Source of the DNA: Cladocopium goreaui
Taxonomy: Eukaryota; Sar; Dinophyceae; Suessiales; Symbiodiniaceae
Direction: 5' to 3'
Length of the DNA stretch: 64,000 nt
Assembly: GCA_947184155.2 (NCBI GenBank)
Contig: CAMXCT020001751.1
Coordinates: forward strand, 17,501 to 81,500
Below, piece by piece: positions 30,401 through 36,600 of the stretch. The stretch's first letter is position 1. Every line of letters starts with the position of its first letter. Position numbers and translations under genes: made by a program. The notes beneath the pieces are model-generated. The model did no database searches. It was not told the origin of the DNA and saw nothing but the letters and a program-made list of their open reading frames with translations.

Positions 30401-32104
30401 AGAATGACTTAGATGGATTTAGCCGTTCTTATCCGAACAAACTCTGAGAATCTAGTGCTTTCGAAGCTGTGTTTCCTGCATCGCTACTTGGGATACTCCC
30501 AGATGGGACAAAATCAGGCCAAATTTGGGTATCTACCCATCCCATCCCATCCCCAAATGGGGGACAATGATTTTGACTGGCCAATGGACATGGCCTCCGC
30601 ATGATGCTTGCAGGAGTGCTGTGCTAGGTTAATGACCACTCAAATGGTGACTGCTCAACAGCATGTGTGCTTTGTCTCCCAGGGTTTCAGTCTGGTTACA
30701 TCACAAAACGGGAAAGATCATGACAGATCATGGAAATTCAAACATGATGGAAATCATTGTTTTTCAAAACCCCGGGTTTTGATGCAAAACCCCGGGTTTT
30801 CTCTCAGATCCTACTATTTCAATCGATTTCATAGGTTCTTGGTTCCACTGTTATATATATATATATACATACTCTGATGAGACTATCCAGAAATCAGAGT
30901 ATATATGATATCAGAAATCTCAATCAATATATATATATATATGTATGTATATATATACACATGATATACTCTGATATCCATTGCGAGTTTTTTTTTAATT
31001 ATTGAGTACTTCGTACTTCGTCCCTTGAACTACCGCAAAATGGTTATTTTCTGGCACTAAAAAAACCCGGTTTGCTGTGGTGCTTGGAGTTAGTAGCACA
31101 ACATCAGATTTCTTCGGGCCTGACACACGTTGTACTTGTAGATCACAAAACATGTTGTAGATCACAATAGATCACAATAGATCACACATCTTAAGATCTC
31201 AACTTGAGAAAACATAGAACCAATCATATTTTTTTTGCTTTAGAGGTTCTTCTGACTTCGCTGATAGCGAGTTCAAGTAACTGTTCGTTCTCGTTTTTGA
31301 TGATTTGCCGATTTGCGTTTTTTCACAGAATCCTTTGGGCTCCAGCGGGGCAGGTTTTTGTTGTTGTCAGCCCCATGAAAATCATGTCCGATGGATCAGA
31401 TCTCCACCGTCGATGCATACTAAACAAATAGTGCATTTGACGCGGCTGACGATCATTTTCAGAGTGCAGTATATATTGTTTGACGGATTGTGGAAACATG
31501 ATGAGTCTGAGAATGTCACCAATGGGTCTGCTATATTCAGATCATTTAGCGAAAGCATGGCTACCTGGTCAAAGGAGTAGAAAAGTAATATCAAGCTGCC
31601 GCGTTGCGCCGTATCAGCAATGGTGTTTGACGGCAAATCAAACGCAAGTGTCTTGGCAGTGATCTTCTCCCAGGAATCATGACAATTTCACGAAAGTATT
31701 GTCAGCATTAAAACAAGGAGTTCAAAGTCGACACTGAAAGGGCCTGACGTGGGAGTCCCAACAGCAAACACAGACCCCTTTGGTGCATTTTCTGGGACCA
31801 TGGTTTTGGGCACAGGCTCATGTTCCCTCTGTTTGCTTGTCAGAAGATTCGAGAGCATCAAGTGCTGGATTTTTTTTGTGACCAGCAATTACTGGTTTCA
31901 ATCCCCTTACATCATGTTACATCAGTATTCTGGAAATTCAAAGCCGTGTATTTGGTCCCTTCAACCATTATTTTGGATGCTTTTTGCGACTTGTTGACTT
32001 GGGAATCTTGGGACATCACCAAGTTTGCTCGGCATCCGTGCCGAGGTGCTGATAGCGCGGCACAGCCGCTACTAGAGCTGGGTGGCCCAGTCTGGCCTCC
32101 ATGA
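1507..32104 (+). CDS. Mps1/TTK-type protein kinase, multi-exon, 5' end outside the window
   Basis: Catalytic domain of a serine/threonine kinase of the Mps1/TTK kind, known in other eukaryotes as a spindle-checkpoint kinase acting at kinetochores; that role here is inferred from sequence only. Exons in order: 1507-1560, 3545-3597, 4899-4953, 6172-6201, 24785-24829, 25145-25210, 26624-26670, 27239-27268, 27845-27893, 30170-30253, 32024-32104, with a possible 9-nt exon at 30614. Visible motifs: hinge INIVME followed by AGDMDL, catalytic loop HS|DLKPGN (HSD as in Mps1, not HRD), IDFG, MAPE, SDIW and a C-terminal CC..AR.P segment. Phases agree at the joins. The glycine loop and VAIK lysine are not in the window. 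The fourth intron (6202-24784) contains two other complete genes. Alternative explanations are a misassembly or two kinase fragments that only look continuous. Confidence 0.82.
1561..2565. other. Kinase intron 1, first part
   Basis: About 1 kb of ordinary AT-rich sequence. No exon, hairpin or structured RNA was recognised. Confidence 0.5.
2566..3308. repeat. TGTAA / TAATG pentanucleotide array
   Basis: About 740 bp of TGTAATG-type repeats with periodic GGTATG, GGCATG, TGTAT and TGCAA variants. Long frames on both strands (up to about 230 codons of Met-His-Tyr-Ile or Val-Cys-Asn-Val) are repeat artefacts. Confidence 0.95.
3365..3450. repeat. ATATC/ATTAT short tandem array
   Basis: Short run of TATCATATCATATTATATTAT units directly upstream of the second kinase exon, inside the same intron. 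Confidence 0.8.
3545..3597 (+). CDS. Kinase exon: [18 protein letters not shown]
   Basis: Acceptor CTTCAG|GCC and donor CTGCG|GCCGGC, a GC donor in phase 2. [10 protein letters not shown] continues the hinge into helix D, where Mps1 kinases have G-[ND]-I-D-L. The first base of the next exon completes the final Arg codon. Confidence 0.8.
4125..4290. repeat. Cluster of GCGTAAGC-like octamers
   Basis: At least seven near copies of GCGTAAGC are spaced about 15-35 bp apart (GCGCGTAAGC, GGCGTAAGCA, CAGCGTAAGC and others). Spacing is irregular, so this is a degenerate minisatellite or a clustered motif. It lies in the intron before the helix-E exon. Confidence 0.6.
4433..4795. repeat. (CAC)/(CAT) trinucleotide array with an internal duplication
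   Basis: Alternating CACCAT, CAT and CAC runs. An approximately 120-bp block ending CATCTCCATCACCATCACTATCACC occurs twice (about 4440-4510 and 4555-4600), showing segmental expansion. The His-, Asp- and Thr-rich frames are artefacts. Confidence 0.95.
4899..4953 (+). CDS. Kinase exon: helix E ([10 protein letters not shown])
   Basis: Acceptor ATGGAG|GTTG in phase 2, donor GTGCAG|GTGGGT in phase 0. It reads [18 protein letters not shown]; the W-K-Q-M-L-E-A-V pattern matches helix E of Mps1 kinases and leads into [10 protein letters not shown] of the next exon. Confidence 0.82.
5060..6120. other. Kinase intron 3, no feature recognised
   Basis: About 1 kb of AT-rich sequence. Short open frames exist, but none has exon-like composition, splice context or a recognisable motif. 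Confidence 0.5.
6172..6201 (+). CDS. Kinase exon: [10 protein letters not shown], start of the catalytic loop
   Basis: Ten codons between ATCGCAAG|GTC and CACTCA|GTGGGA, phase 0 on both sides. IHQERIVHS is the strand leading to the HxD catalytic loop; the Asp is the first codon of the exon at 24785. The frame stays open rightwards, but the kinase join fixes the end here. Its similarity to a catalase ERVVHA motif was considered and rejected. Confidence 0.82.
6264..6366. mobile_element. MITE-like hairpin, family A, best-preserved copy
   Basis: Begins TACCCTCTGGTAA and ends TTACCAGAGGGTA, with inner arms CTAACATAGCTATTG and the reverse-complement-like ATAGCTATGTTAG. The centre is TTCCATTAAAAATGG. 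No coding capacity. It starts 62 bp after the donor of the 6172-6201 kinase exon. Confidence 0.85.
6543..6645. mobile_element. MITE-like hairpin, family A, degenerate copy
   Basis: Starts TACCATCTGGTTATTTAACATAGC and shares the CATTTATAGT and CCCATTAAAAATGGTGATTT core. The right end (ATAGCTATGTTAAATTTCCCC) has lost the CCAGAGGGTA terminus. Confidence 0.75.
7020..7925. repeat. Degenerate tandem array based on ATTTCTATGGG (block 1)
   Basis: Irregular repeats of about 11-21 bp built on GGGATTTCTATGG, giving frames rich in Trp, Asp, Phe, Tyr, Gly and Met. No gene is called. Confidence 0.85.
7090..7358. repeat. Segmental duplicate, near-identical to 8538-8806
   Basis: From GAGGGAAATCTATGG to GTCTATGGTAGTTCTATG the two blocks are almost identical over about 270 bp, including the unique TTTAAACAGG and CATGAGGTGTCTTGAG segments, with a constant offset of about 1448 bp. 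This is more recent than the surrounding divergence. Confidence 0.8.
8290..8872. repeat. Degenerate tandem array based on ATTTCTATGGG (block 2)
   Basis: Same unit family as block 1, separated from it by about 365 bp of ordinary sequence (7926-8289), and containing the second copy of the segmental duplicate. Confidence 0.85.
9247..9339 (+). CDS. TMBIM exon 1 (N terminus)
   Basis: ATG followed by 30 codons ending [11 protein letters not shown], the conserved segment just before the first membrane helix. Donor AAG|GCAGGG is a GC donor in phase 0. Confidence 0.88.
9247..13987 (+). CDS. TMBIM / BAX-inhibitor-1 (Lifeguard-like) membrane protein, seven exons
   Basis: A multi-pass membrane protein of the BI-1/TMBIM family, which in other eukaryotes sits in ER, Golgi or other membranes and influences calcium handling and cell-death sensitivity. 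Exons: 9247-9339, 9505-9598, 9731-9867, 10231-10344, 12481-12622, 12862-12921, 13887-13987; total 741 nt, 246 residues plus stop, normal for Lifeguard-4 types. Family landmarks in order: [19 protein letters not shown] near the N terminus, [52 protein letters not shown] and the C-terminal [20 protein letters not shown]. Every join is phase-consistent. Donors are GC, GT, GT, GA, GT and GC. The start is the first ATG before the conserved R-x-G-F-I-x-K; an upstream non-coding exon is possible. The whole gene lies in the kinase intron. Confidence 0.9.
9505..9598 (+). CDS. TMBIM exon 2 (first membrane helix)
   Basis: Reads [20 protein letters not shown] and onward to VVQNP. Acceptor ATCAG|GTTTTG, donor CCGA|GTTTCT in phase 1. 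The intron start GTTT repeats the start of the next exon. Confidence 0.88.
9731..9867 (+). CDS. TMBIM exon 3 (membrane helices 2 and 3)
   Basis: Reads [14 protein letters not shown], then [20 protein letters not shown] and KG. The N-Y-V-L-L-x-L-F-T block is typical of the family. Donor GGC|GTCTTC in phase 0. Confidence 0.9.
10231..10344 (+). CDS. TMBIM exon 4 ([10 protein letters not shown])
   Basis: Reads [19 protein letters not shown], then [19 protein letters not shown]. The family signature F-A-x-Q-[ST]-x-[YK]-D-F-[ST] is completed by the next exon. The donor is TAT|GATACT, a GA donor; a GT or GC donor would break the motif or the phase. Confidence 0.88.
10552..10990. repeat. TA-rich and TGTAG microsatellites
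   Basis: Several TATATA runs and a short TGTAATG/TGTAG run within TMBIM intron 4. Confidence 0.85.
11270..12110 (+). other. Possible nested coding island inside a TMBIM intron
   Basis: About 840 bp with exon-like GC content and open plus-strand frames. One reading is a continuous frame at about 11457-11771 rich in Cys ([16 protein letters not shown]). A second reading starts at ATG 11459 ([20 protein letters not shown]) and strings short exons with introns of only about 45-75 bp through [10 protein letters not shown] (11574-11603), [18 protein letters not shown] (from 11648), [20 protein letters not shown] (up to 11833), [11 protein letters not shown] (up to 11921) and [17 protein letters not shown] (about 12018-12068). 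Neither product is recognised. It could be a nested gene, a retroposed fragment or chance. Confidence 0.35.
12481..12622 (+). CDS. TMBIM exon 5
   Basis: Starts [10 protein letters not shown] after CTCAG, contains a membrane helix ([12 protein letters not shown]) and ends [10 protein letters not shown] plus one base. Donor ATGG|GTGCCC in phase 1. The pentamer GGTGC occurs at both the donor and the acceptor of the following 239-bp intron. Confidence 0.9.
12862..12921 (+). CDS. TMBIM exon 6 ([18 protein letters not shown])
   Basis: Acceptor AACCAG|GTGCTC in phase 1. It reads [19 protein letters not shown], matching the [GA]-A-L-L-F-x-x-x-[IL]-[IV]-x-D-T-Q block of the family, with His in place of the usual Asp. 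The end is either the GC donor at 12922 or a GA donor at 12934; both keep phase, the latter adding four residues. Confidence 0.85.
12923..13886. other. TMBIM intron 6
   Basis: About 960 bp of AT-rich sequence. No hairpin element or second exon-like block was recognised. Confidence 0.55.
13887..13987 (+). CDS. TMBIM exon 7 (C terminus and stop)
   Basis: Reads [20 protein letters not shown], then [12 protein letters not shown] and TAA. E-Y-x-x-A-A-x-x-L-Y-x-D-[IM]-x-x-L-F is the most conserved C-terminal block of Lifeguard proteins, here as D-D-Y-C-M-A-A. Confidence 0.92.
13988..14488. other. Intergenic stretch between the two nested genes
   Basis: Only about 500 bp separate the TMBIM stop from the next start codon. 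This is compact for this window and fits tandem same-strand gene spacing. No promoter element was recognised. Possible trans-splice acceptor AGs precede the ATG, for example GTCCGCAG near 14431. Confidence 0.5.
14489..14524 (+). CDS. Plastid protein exon 1 (start of signal peptide)
   Basis: ATG then [11 protein letters not shown]. Donor GCT|GCACCT is a GC donor in phase 0. The hydrophobic core continues in exon 2 (ALCLL). Confidence 0.82.
14489..24138 (+). CDS. Plastid-targeted small single-pass membrane protein, seven exons
   Basis: Exons 14489-14524, 15452-15581, 20329-20355, 22176-22210, 22787-22855, 23327-23353 and 24091-24138 give 372 nt, 123 residues plus stop. Order of parts: ER signal peptide ([19 protein letters not shown]), then AFVPAPR with the Phe typical of peridinin-plastid leaders, then an Ala-rich hydrophobic segment ending near ADAF that resembles a thylakoid-transfer signal, then a short mature protein [20 protein letters not shown], one membrane helix ([14 protein letters not shown]), a Gly/Lys linker and the polar tail [15 protein letters not shown]. 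All joins are phase-consistent; donors are GC, GT, GC, GT, GT and GA. It is probably a minor thylakoid-complex subunit, possibly of a photosystem, but I cannot name it. A 3.65 kb tetranucleotide array sits in intron 2. The gene lies inside the kinase intron. Confidence 0.85.
15062..15174. mobile_element. MITE-like hairpin, TACCCTCCAGTAAATGAA ends
   Basis: TACCCTCCAGTAAATGAA at the left is matched by TTCATTTACTGGAGGGTA at the right, a perfect 18-bp terminal inverted repeat around about 77 bp. The outer TACCCT resembles family A but the interior differs. It lies in plastid-gene intron 1. Confidence 0.88.
15452..15581 (+). CDS. Plastid protein exon 2 (FVP motif and thylakoid-transfer segment)
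   Basis: Acceptor ACCGAG|GCC, donor AAGG|GTACCT in phase 1. It encodes [15 protein letters not shown], then AAPSVEV, then [21 protein letters not shown] frame open further upstream (ATG near 15434) would give a leaderless protein and is less likely. Confidence 0.87.
15610..19272. repeat. 3.65 kb CTAG/CTAT tetranucleotide array with higher-order structure
   Basis: The first 1.5 kb is built on CTAGCTAT with CGAG, CTAC and CAATACAT variants in higher-order units of about 69-70 bp. The middle mixes CTAT, CTTT and AATCTAATCT runs. The right end is CTAT, CCTAT, then TCTATCTTAT and CTTGT pentamers. It lies in intron 2 of the plastid protein gene. The Ser-Ile-Tyr-Leu frames (up to about 316 codons) are artefacts. 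Confidence 0.95.
19273..20328. other. Plastid-gene intron 2, right part
   Basis: About 1 kb after the array. A 151-codon minus-strand frame (19986-20441) overlaps exon 3 on the other strand; it has no recognised motif and is not called. Confidence 0.5.
20329..20355 (+). CDS. Plastid protein exon 3 (KEYFDVFYG), 27 nt
   Basis: CCTGAG|GCAAGGAG in phase 1 to TACG|GCATCT, a GC donor in phase 1. It supplies GKEYFDVFY; the next exon continues GIEPLAW. Both flanking joins start with GC in intron or exon. Confidence 0.82.
20356..22175. other. Plastid-gene intron 3
   Basis: 1.8 kb. It holds TATATA runs near 20480, 21160 and 21300-21380 and one long hairpin element at 22044-22135, only 40 bp before the acceptor. 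Confidence 0.7.
22044..22135. mobile_element. Long hairpin, CCCATAGGATCCATG family, copy 1
   Basis: CCCATAGGATCCATG at the left end and CATGGATCCTATGGG at the right end form a 15-bp perfect terminal inverted repeat. The interior also folds (GGTAACATTTACC, and CCCCAAATGTTAGC). Further copies at 57779-57868 and 61139-61234. Confidence 0.88.
22176..22210 (+). CDS. Plastid protein exon 4 ([11 protein letters not shown])
   Basis: CCCGAG|GCATTG in phase 1 to GGATTC|GTCACT in phase 0. It begins the single membrane helix of the mature protein. Confidence 0.85.
22251..22358. mobile_element. MITE-like hairpin, family A variant
   Basis: CCTGGTTATGACGAACAG at the left and CATAACCAGG at the right flank the GCCATGGTATAGATGGCCCA and GATTTTCCATGGC interior shared with the copies at 45678, 48573 and 50297. 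It lies in plastid-gene intron 4, 40 bp after the donor. Confidence 0.8.
22787..22855 (+). CDS. Plastid protein exon 5 ([19 protein letters not shown])
   Basis: GGTTAG|GTGATT to CCGACT|GTAGGA, 23 codons in phase 0. It completes the membrane helix and adds a basic Gly-Lys linker. Confidence 0.87.
22949..23240. repeat. TATATA-rich microsatellite cluster
   Basis: About 290 bp of alternating TA with GTATATAC interruptions in plastid-gene intron 5. The Tyr-Ile frames on both strands are artefacts. Confidence 0.9.
23327..23353 (+). CDS. Plastid protein exon 6 (VGGFQGKEP)
   Basis: CCCAAG|GTGGGA to GAGCCC|GAGCAG, a GA donor. Using the GA donor gives phase 0 and the next exon starts GAG, so the intron start repeats the exon start. 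Confidence 0.78.
24091..24138 (+). CDS. Plastid protein exon 7 (C-terminal tail and stop)
   Basis: ATCACCAG|GAGATC, reading [15 protein letters not shown] and TAA. A polar, charged tail after a single membrane helix. Confidence 0.8.
   Translation, partial: EIENSEDMEKFYKPS
24139..24784 (+). other. End of the kinase intron: open-frame island and a hairpin remnant
   Basis: Between the plastid-gene stop and the kinase exon at 24785 lie two GC-rich plus-strand frames: about 24232-24480 (basic, then a [10 protein letters not shown] stretch) and about 24486-24647 (contains [14 protein letters not shown]). They may be 3' UTR, exons of another gene or chance. A hairpin-family-C remnant ending in CCACCAACCAG lies at about 24645-24728. 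Confidence 0.35.
24645..24728. repeat. Hairpin family C remnant (…CCACCAACCAG)
   Basis: Shares ATTTTCCATAATATATGGGA, CTTCCCATTGACT, ATATTTTTCA and the right end ACCACCAACCAG with the more complete copies at 48325-48420, 51020-51145 and 54730-54836. The left CTGGTTGGTGG end is missing here. Confidence 0.65.
24785..24829 (+). CDS. Kinase exon: catalytic loop ([15 protein letters not shown])
   Basis: CACCAAG|GAC to TTGAAG|GCACGC, a GC donor. The Asp completes HSD from 6172-6201, with Lys and Asn of the catalytic loop and the L-I-x-x-G-R-L-K strand usual in Mps1. The upstream frame stays open but carries no kinase N-lobe. Confidence 0.9.
25145..25210 (+). CDS. Kinase exon: DFG and activation segment
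   Basis: Reads [20 protein letters not shown] and AS. The D-F-G Mg2+-binding motif and the I-A-K-x-I-x-x-D-T-T-[NS]-I activation segment are typical of Mps1/TTK. Donor TCT|GTTTGG in phase 0. Confidence 0.93.
25385..25985. repeat. Element with repeated TTAGGCACCCCTTA motifs
   Basis: Six or more copies of A[TA][TA]AGGCACCCCTT or AATAAGCACCCCTTAG bound a 600-bp block. One copy at about 25917-25946 is itself a hairpin (AAGGGGTG with CACCCCTT). Inside, a CGTGTCATTTCGTGTC-type motif is repeated about 100 bp apart. This looks like a composite or decayed mobile element. It lies in the kinase intron 25211-26623. Confidence 0.6.
26624..26670 (+). CDS. Kinase exon: [16 protein letters not shown]
   Basis: CCGCCAG|GTGGGG to GGACA|GTGGGT in phase 2. 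G-T-L-S-Y-M-A-P-E is the P+1 loop and APE motif; Mps1 kinases have G-T-x-x-Y-M-x-P-E. Confidence 0.93.
27239..27268 (+). CDS. Kinase exon: [10 protein letters not shown], 30 nt
   Basis: CACCAAG|GTTG in phase 2 to ATTTG|GTGCCT in phase 2. It encodes LKLGRASDI plus most of the Trp codon, the helix-F S-D-[IV]-W motif. Confidence 0.9.
27845..27893 (+). CDS. Kinase exon: [16 protein letters not shown]
   Basis: CACCCAG|GTCTCT in phase 2 to CCCTTC|GTTCGG in phase 0. [16 protein letters not shown] is the helix-F continuation shared by nearly all Mps1 kinases. Confidence 0.93.
28553..28778. repeat. 41-bp minisatellite, about 5 copies
   Basis: Unit CAGCTCAGTGTGCACCGCTGG plus ACCTCAACCTGGGACCTGCC. Because 41 is not a multiple of three, each pass shifts the frame, which argues against a coding tandem. 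A CTC-rich stretch (28409-28480) precedes it. Confidence 0.88.
28779..29422. repeat. AGATATGCCAGA / TAGAATGCCAGA minisatellite
   Basis: Repeats of 12-15 bp alternating GATATGCCAGAA and GATAGAATGCCA with CCATGAGA and GCCAGTTAGA interruptions; the larger block around 28850-28920 recurs near 29185-29260 and 29300-29330. The plus frame encodes [12 protein letters not shown] and the minus frame a Leu-Ala-Phe-Tyr repeat. No conserved start or flanking exon was found, so not called as a gene. Confidence 0.88.
29485..29562. repeat. Hairpin remnant, TTTTCCCTTAAACCAATCCA family
   Basis: Shares TTTTCCCTTAAACCAATCCA and GGGGCTTTC…CTTTCCTGTAGA with the intact hairpin at 59324-59423; the left arm is missing. 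Confidence 0.65.
30170..30253 (+). CDS. Kinase exon: helix G region
   Basis: AACAG|GCGCAC to CATGAG|GTAATA, 28 codons in phase 0. It reads [20 protein letters not shown], then SGSPRGHE. The I-x-x-x-x-x-x-x-D-P-x-x-x-I pattern matches the helix-G region after PPF in Mps1. Confidence 0.85.
30306..30376. mobile_element. Short hairpin, AATGTTGGGCTC ends
   Basis: AATGTTGGGCTCTGATTAGTGT is matched in reverse complement by ACACTAATCGGAGCCCAACATT with one mismatch, around a loop of about 25 bp. It lies in the intron after the helix-G exon. Confidence 0.8.
30614..30622 (+). CDS. Possible 9-nt kinase microexon (ECC)
   Basis: TTGCAG|GAGTGCTGT|GCTAGG would add E-C-C with a GC donor and keep phase 0, giving ECC|FARHPC, which resembles the CL-x-R-x-P helix-H motif. 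Nine nucleotides are weak evidence. Confidence 0.3.
32024..32104 (+). CDS. Kinase last exon (C terminus and stop)
   Basis: CACCAAG|TTTGCT, reading [20 protein letters not shown], then GPVWPP and TGA. R-x-P-x-R-A-x-x-x-x-L-L-E fits the helix-H/I end of kinase domains. The acceptor is followed by T rather than G, and two other frames are partly open, so this is less sure than the middle exons. Confidence 0.6.
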   Translation, partial: FARHPCRGADSAAQPLLELGGPVWPP

Positions 32105-33627
32105 TCAAAAGCCTCATTTTGGTAGATATATAACTATATATATATATTATAGTTAATGGGGTTTGTAAACCAACAAACATAACATATCATAACATGGGGG
32201 GGCACCATCCTGTATATTTCGGTACATGATTTCCAGGAGAGGATCTGTTTTTTTGTTATACGGCAATCCTTTTGTGCAAATCAACGCTGTAGCTAGCTAT
32301 GTCCGATTGCCTTTGATCCCCGAACTGGATCAGCGGCCTGTCAACAAGAGGATTGTTGGTGAAGCTCTGCATGTTGTTATTGGGACGTATCTCCAATGCA
32401 TCCAATGGATATCTCCAGATCTATTCCACTTCATTGGTGCCTTGAAACTTTCATAATGTCAGCCTCCGATTAGCATTGGATTGATTGATTCAGGGTCGGC
32501 AGACCACGACTGTTGAAAATGCTTCCTCCCATTTCCTCCATTTAGAAGCCAGCAACCCAGGGTTGACACAAGTTTGCCAACCCATTCGCGACCAGTTTTT
32601 GAGCCAACCCCAAGTGAGCAATGTCCAAACATCCCTGGTGATTTTTGATTATGTAAGGTTGTGACAGTTTTTTTTCCCAACTGATGTAAGGGGGGTTATG
32701 AACTCTAGCAGCTAGACTCAACGACCAAAAAGATAGAAACGTACACTTCTACTGAGACAGTTGTTGATTACTTTCTAACATTTTTGGAATCCAATCTAAT
32801 ATAATGTCAATATATATATATATATACATACATACACACACACATACACATCACATACACATCACATACACATGTATATATGGGAATTGGGAATCCTTAC
32901 CAACCAACCGGAAGCCCAGGGCTGAAACTGCTCGCAACTCAGGGGGAAGGGACGGCGCCAGTGCCAGTCATTTGTAAAATATTAAGATGTGGAGTTTCAA
33001 AACAGGCGTTGGTCGATGATTTAATCGGATTTATGCATGATTTTTCTATGATTTCACGTATGGTGGTGACACTTCTTCAACGGTTCAAGGTATGGTCATG
33101 CAATGATGAAGAAATCATGGTTGGTTGATGAACATCATTCGTCAACTGACATTTTTTTTAGGCACGTCCATGAGGGCATCCCTACATCCCAATGTTGCCA
33201 CTGTTGATCATCATTTTCATTACGAAATGGTCATATGTACATGAAACGAAATGGTCATAAAACCACATTTTCATTACGAAACTCGGTACATTTCAATTTT
33301 GCGGCTGGTAGTGCTCAGAAAATTTTCTGTCAACCCCGGTAGTTGCTTTCCCTTATTTTTGAAACGGTGAAACCATCTAATCTCATCTCAGCATATGAGT
33401 TAATGGCATGTGAATGGCATAATTAGTAGCCTTTTTAAATGGAGCAGCTGGTGGGGGTTTCCAAAAATGGCGGTACCCCAATAGCTGGATAGTTTACAAT
33501 GGAAAATCCTATTAAAATGGATGATTTAGGGCTACCCTCATTTTAGGAAATCTCCATGTCTGATATCCATTGATATCCTGTGTCACATGCAAGGGTCGGC
33601 ATGATTTAGATGGGGCAGCAGTCTCAG
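32105..33627. other. Intergenic stretch between the kinase stop and the ankyrin gene
   Basis: About 1.5 kb. It holds TATATA and CACACA runs (32105-32160, 32808-32880) and a hairpin remnant near 33455-33555. No start codon exon of the ankyrin gene was recognised here; the 5' end of that gene is unresolved. Confidence 0.5.
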
Positions 33628-33656
33628 GTTGATCGAGGCGGAGATCAAGAGTTTAG
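33628..33656 (+). CDS. Ankyrin-gene exon (LIEAEIKSL)
   Basis: TCTCAG|GTTGATC in phase 2 to TTTAG|GTGCCC in phase 1. First exon I can join; the next starts GT-GGA to complete Gly. Confidence 0.6.
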
Positions 33657-36600
33657 GTGCCCGCTGCGGGTGGGCCTACTTTTGGAATTGACAGGTAAAC
33701 ATCATCAGTTGTTTTTTTCTAGTTAGATAATGTTAGATAGTTAGTAACTGGTTACTTCGTGAGAAATAGGATAACAATGGCATATAACGAATCAACAATC
33801 GAGGTGTATAAGTTATAAGTGGTCGAAAATCCCGGTGATTGTAAGTCCCAGATTTGTGGGTCTACTATATCCCCATTTGTAAGAGGTAAGAGCCATAGTT
33901 ACAAGTTACAATTTCTTGGGTGAGCCTCCGAATACCAGGGAAATCACTTTCAGGTTGAACATTAAAAAAATGATATCACCAGATATCACCAGTTTTTGGG
34001 GTCTTCAATATAATTCCTCATATATATATAATATATATAGGATTATATATGCATATAATAATTCTTTAGTATATTCTATATATATATAATTAATACATAC
34101 ACATACATACACTACGTGTACCTATACAATAGGGAATGATGAGTTTGTCTCCAATGGATATGGGGACTTCTTGAACCAAGCAGGCGGCTGGCTTTTCGAT
34201 AGGGATACTCGTGGCATATTTCAGCTGCACAATGGAATATGATGTTGTGGGATGGTACAAAATCCAAGTTGCATATTTCACAAATCACTGGTGGGATCAT
34301 GATTCGAATCATGTTCGCTCTGAATCTATGAATGTTTTTTGATACCAAGTTCTTCCAACTCGATATTTGAACTGAAATGAGCCACCAACATGGGCAATCA
34401 GAGCTATGGTTGTTTCCCTTGCTGATAACCATGACTGCTCATAGGTTACAGTAACTAGTAACCATGGTTGTGAATCACCAGAATTCCTTGTTGATTGGGT
34501 TCTTTCACCGGGTATACTTAAGTTACATATTACGCCATGGTCAAGTTTAGCATGGCTCATTTTCCCCTATAAAAACACGGTCATCCGTTTGAAAACCCCC
34601 CCATCATTGATTCCAGGAACCCGGAATCCCATGGTGGGAGAATCAGGGCCCCCGAAAACCATGGGAAAACCCATGGGAAAACGGAGGACCAACCCACTGG
34701 ACAGGTGGAATTCGCGGCCTTGTCACGGAGGAGCAACGCAGAAAGATGAAGAAAGATGTCACCATGGGTGGTTTATGACTTAAAAGTGATACAATGTGGG
34801 GCCCCCAAGATAGCTAAGTTGGTGAGCATAACTCCAATAACTATGGTTTATAAATGTTTATAATACTTAGAACAACTATAGTTTATGGGGTTTATAAACC
34901 AACTTATAACTGGGGGGGCCCACATTGTACGTCGGTTTTATTACCTGAATTATTATCTTGAAATTCTTGAAACTGGTTTATTATTCAAAACATGCGGTGC
35001 TGCTGTGGGTACAATAATAAACCATCCCCCAAATGACGATGTTTATGGTTTTTTTGTTTACCATTCCCAGTCATGGGTGGTTTATGACATTGTTTTACCC
35101 ACATTACATTACCAAGTCTGGTAATTACCCACATTGCATGACCTACATTATAGTATGTTTACCCACATTTATAGTATGTTTTGACCTGATAGCCGTTCTC
35201 CTGGGTCTCCTGGGTTCCGCAGGACGCTTGCACTTGGCATCTTTGCATGGCGACGAAGAGGAGGCGAAGGCGCTGCGGCTCCACCGTCAATGGCGGTTCT
35301 TTGGAAGGGACAATGATGCAGGATCCTGCCCCCCCATGTTATGTTTGTTGGTTTATAAAACCCATGAAAACTGGTTCGTTATATCTACCATAAACATCCA
35401 TAAATTATCGAATTCAGCAACAGCCATATCTCAACTTGGCTCGCTATCTGCTTCGGGTGCCCCATCCTGCGAGAAAGCCGTGGAGTTTGGGATGCCCAAG
35501 AATCCTCAAAATTATTGGCTCAATTTTGTACGTTTGTAGCTTGACACACCCAAGTTGGCCAAACTTTCGGGTTTGTGAAATTAGATGATTCAGACCAGAT
35601 TCATCCACTTGAAGTTTGGTCATGGGAGAACCACATGTGCTCGTAACATGCCGCGATATCGTCTTGAAAAGGCGGCAAGGGGGTCAGGATTCTAGTCTGA
35701 GTCCAATTACTTTATGTCACCCACCAATTGAACCTGCTTGGTTAATTGGGGTAGTGTACCCCCACAAAGTGAGAATCCGCCGCTGAAAAAGGCTTCCCCC
35801 ATATTGGTGACAGAGAACGACATGTTTATTCATCATGGGTGAGAATCCTATTCTTTATCCACTCAGTGGCCTAAAGTGGTGGCACTGTGCCGTAAAAAAT
35901 CAACATTTGGCACCGATGTTTCCTGAGGCCTTACACATGGGGATCAAAATTGAATCCAAAGCGGACAGTTTCCGATCCTGAAATTCACCATTTGACCATT
36001 GGTTCCCCATTTTTCCTATTTTAAAACCAATATAGGCATACCCTCCGGTAATCAAATGTGGCAATGGACAAATCCTCCATTTATAGATGATTTTCCCACT
36101 GAAACCTTTTTTTTATGGGAGGTTTTGCCACCTTGTTTGATTACCAGAGAGTAACCCATATATTTCGGTTCTTTCGTGATGAAAATCAACGGCTAAATCC
36201 CACTTTTTTTGACGCCTTTTGACGGCAAAACATTGTCTTTCCGAGGCCGCCTTGGCCAATGGCGAGCAAGTGAACTCCAGATTCGTTTACGAAACTTACT
36301 TCCAGGGAAACCCTCAGGCGACGCGTCGGATTCGTCAAGCAGAGAGTTAGCTGCTCCATTTGAACATTTATTTTTAGTGAACTTGATCCAAAAGCTCTTT
36401 GGAGCCCTTCTCGATAAACCCCCTTTGGAAGCGTACGTGCATGTACTGCCTTTATTTTGCATATATATATATATATACCGACGCACATATATATATATTA
36501 TATGCGCTAACCTTTAGTTTTAAGTGTTCGACATTTCCTTTAACATTTCAAAACATGGGCATTGACCTATATGGTATACATTTATGAACACATTTAGCTT

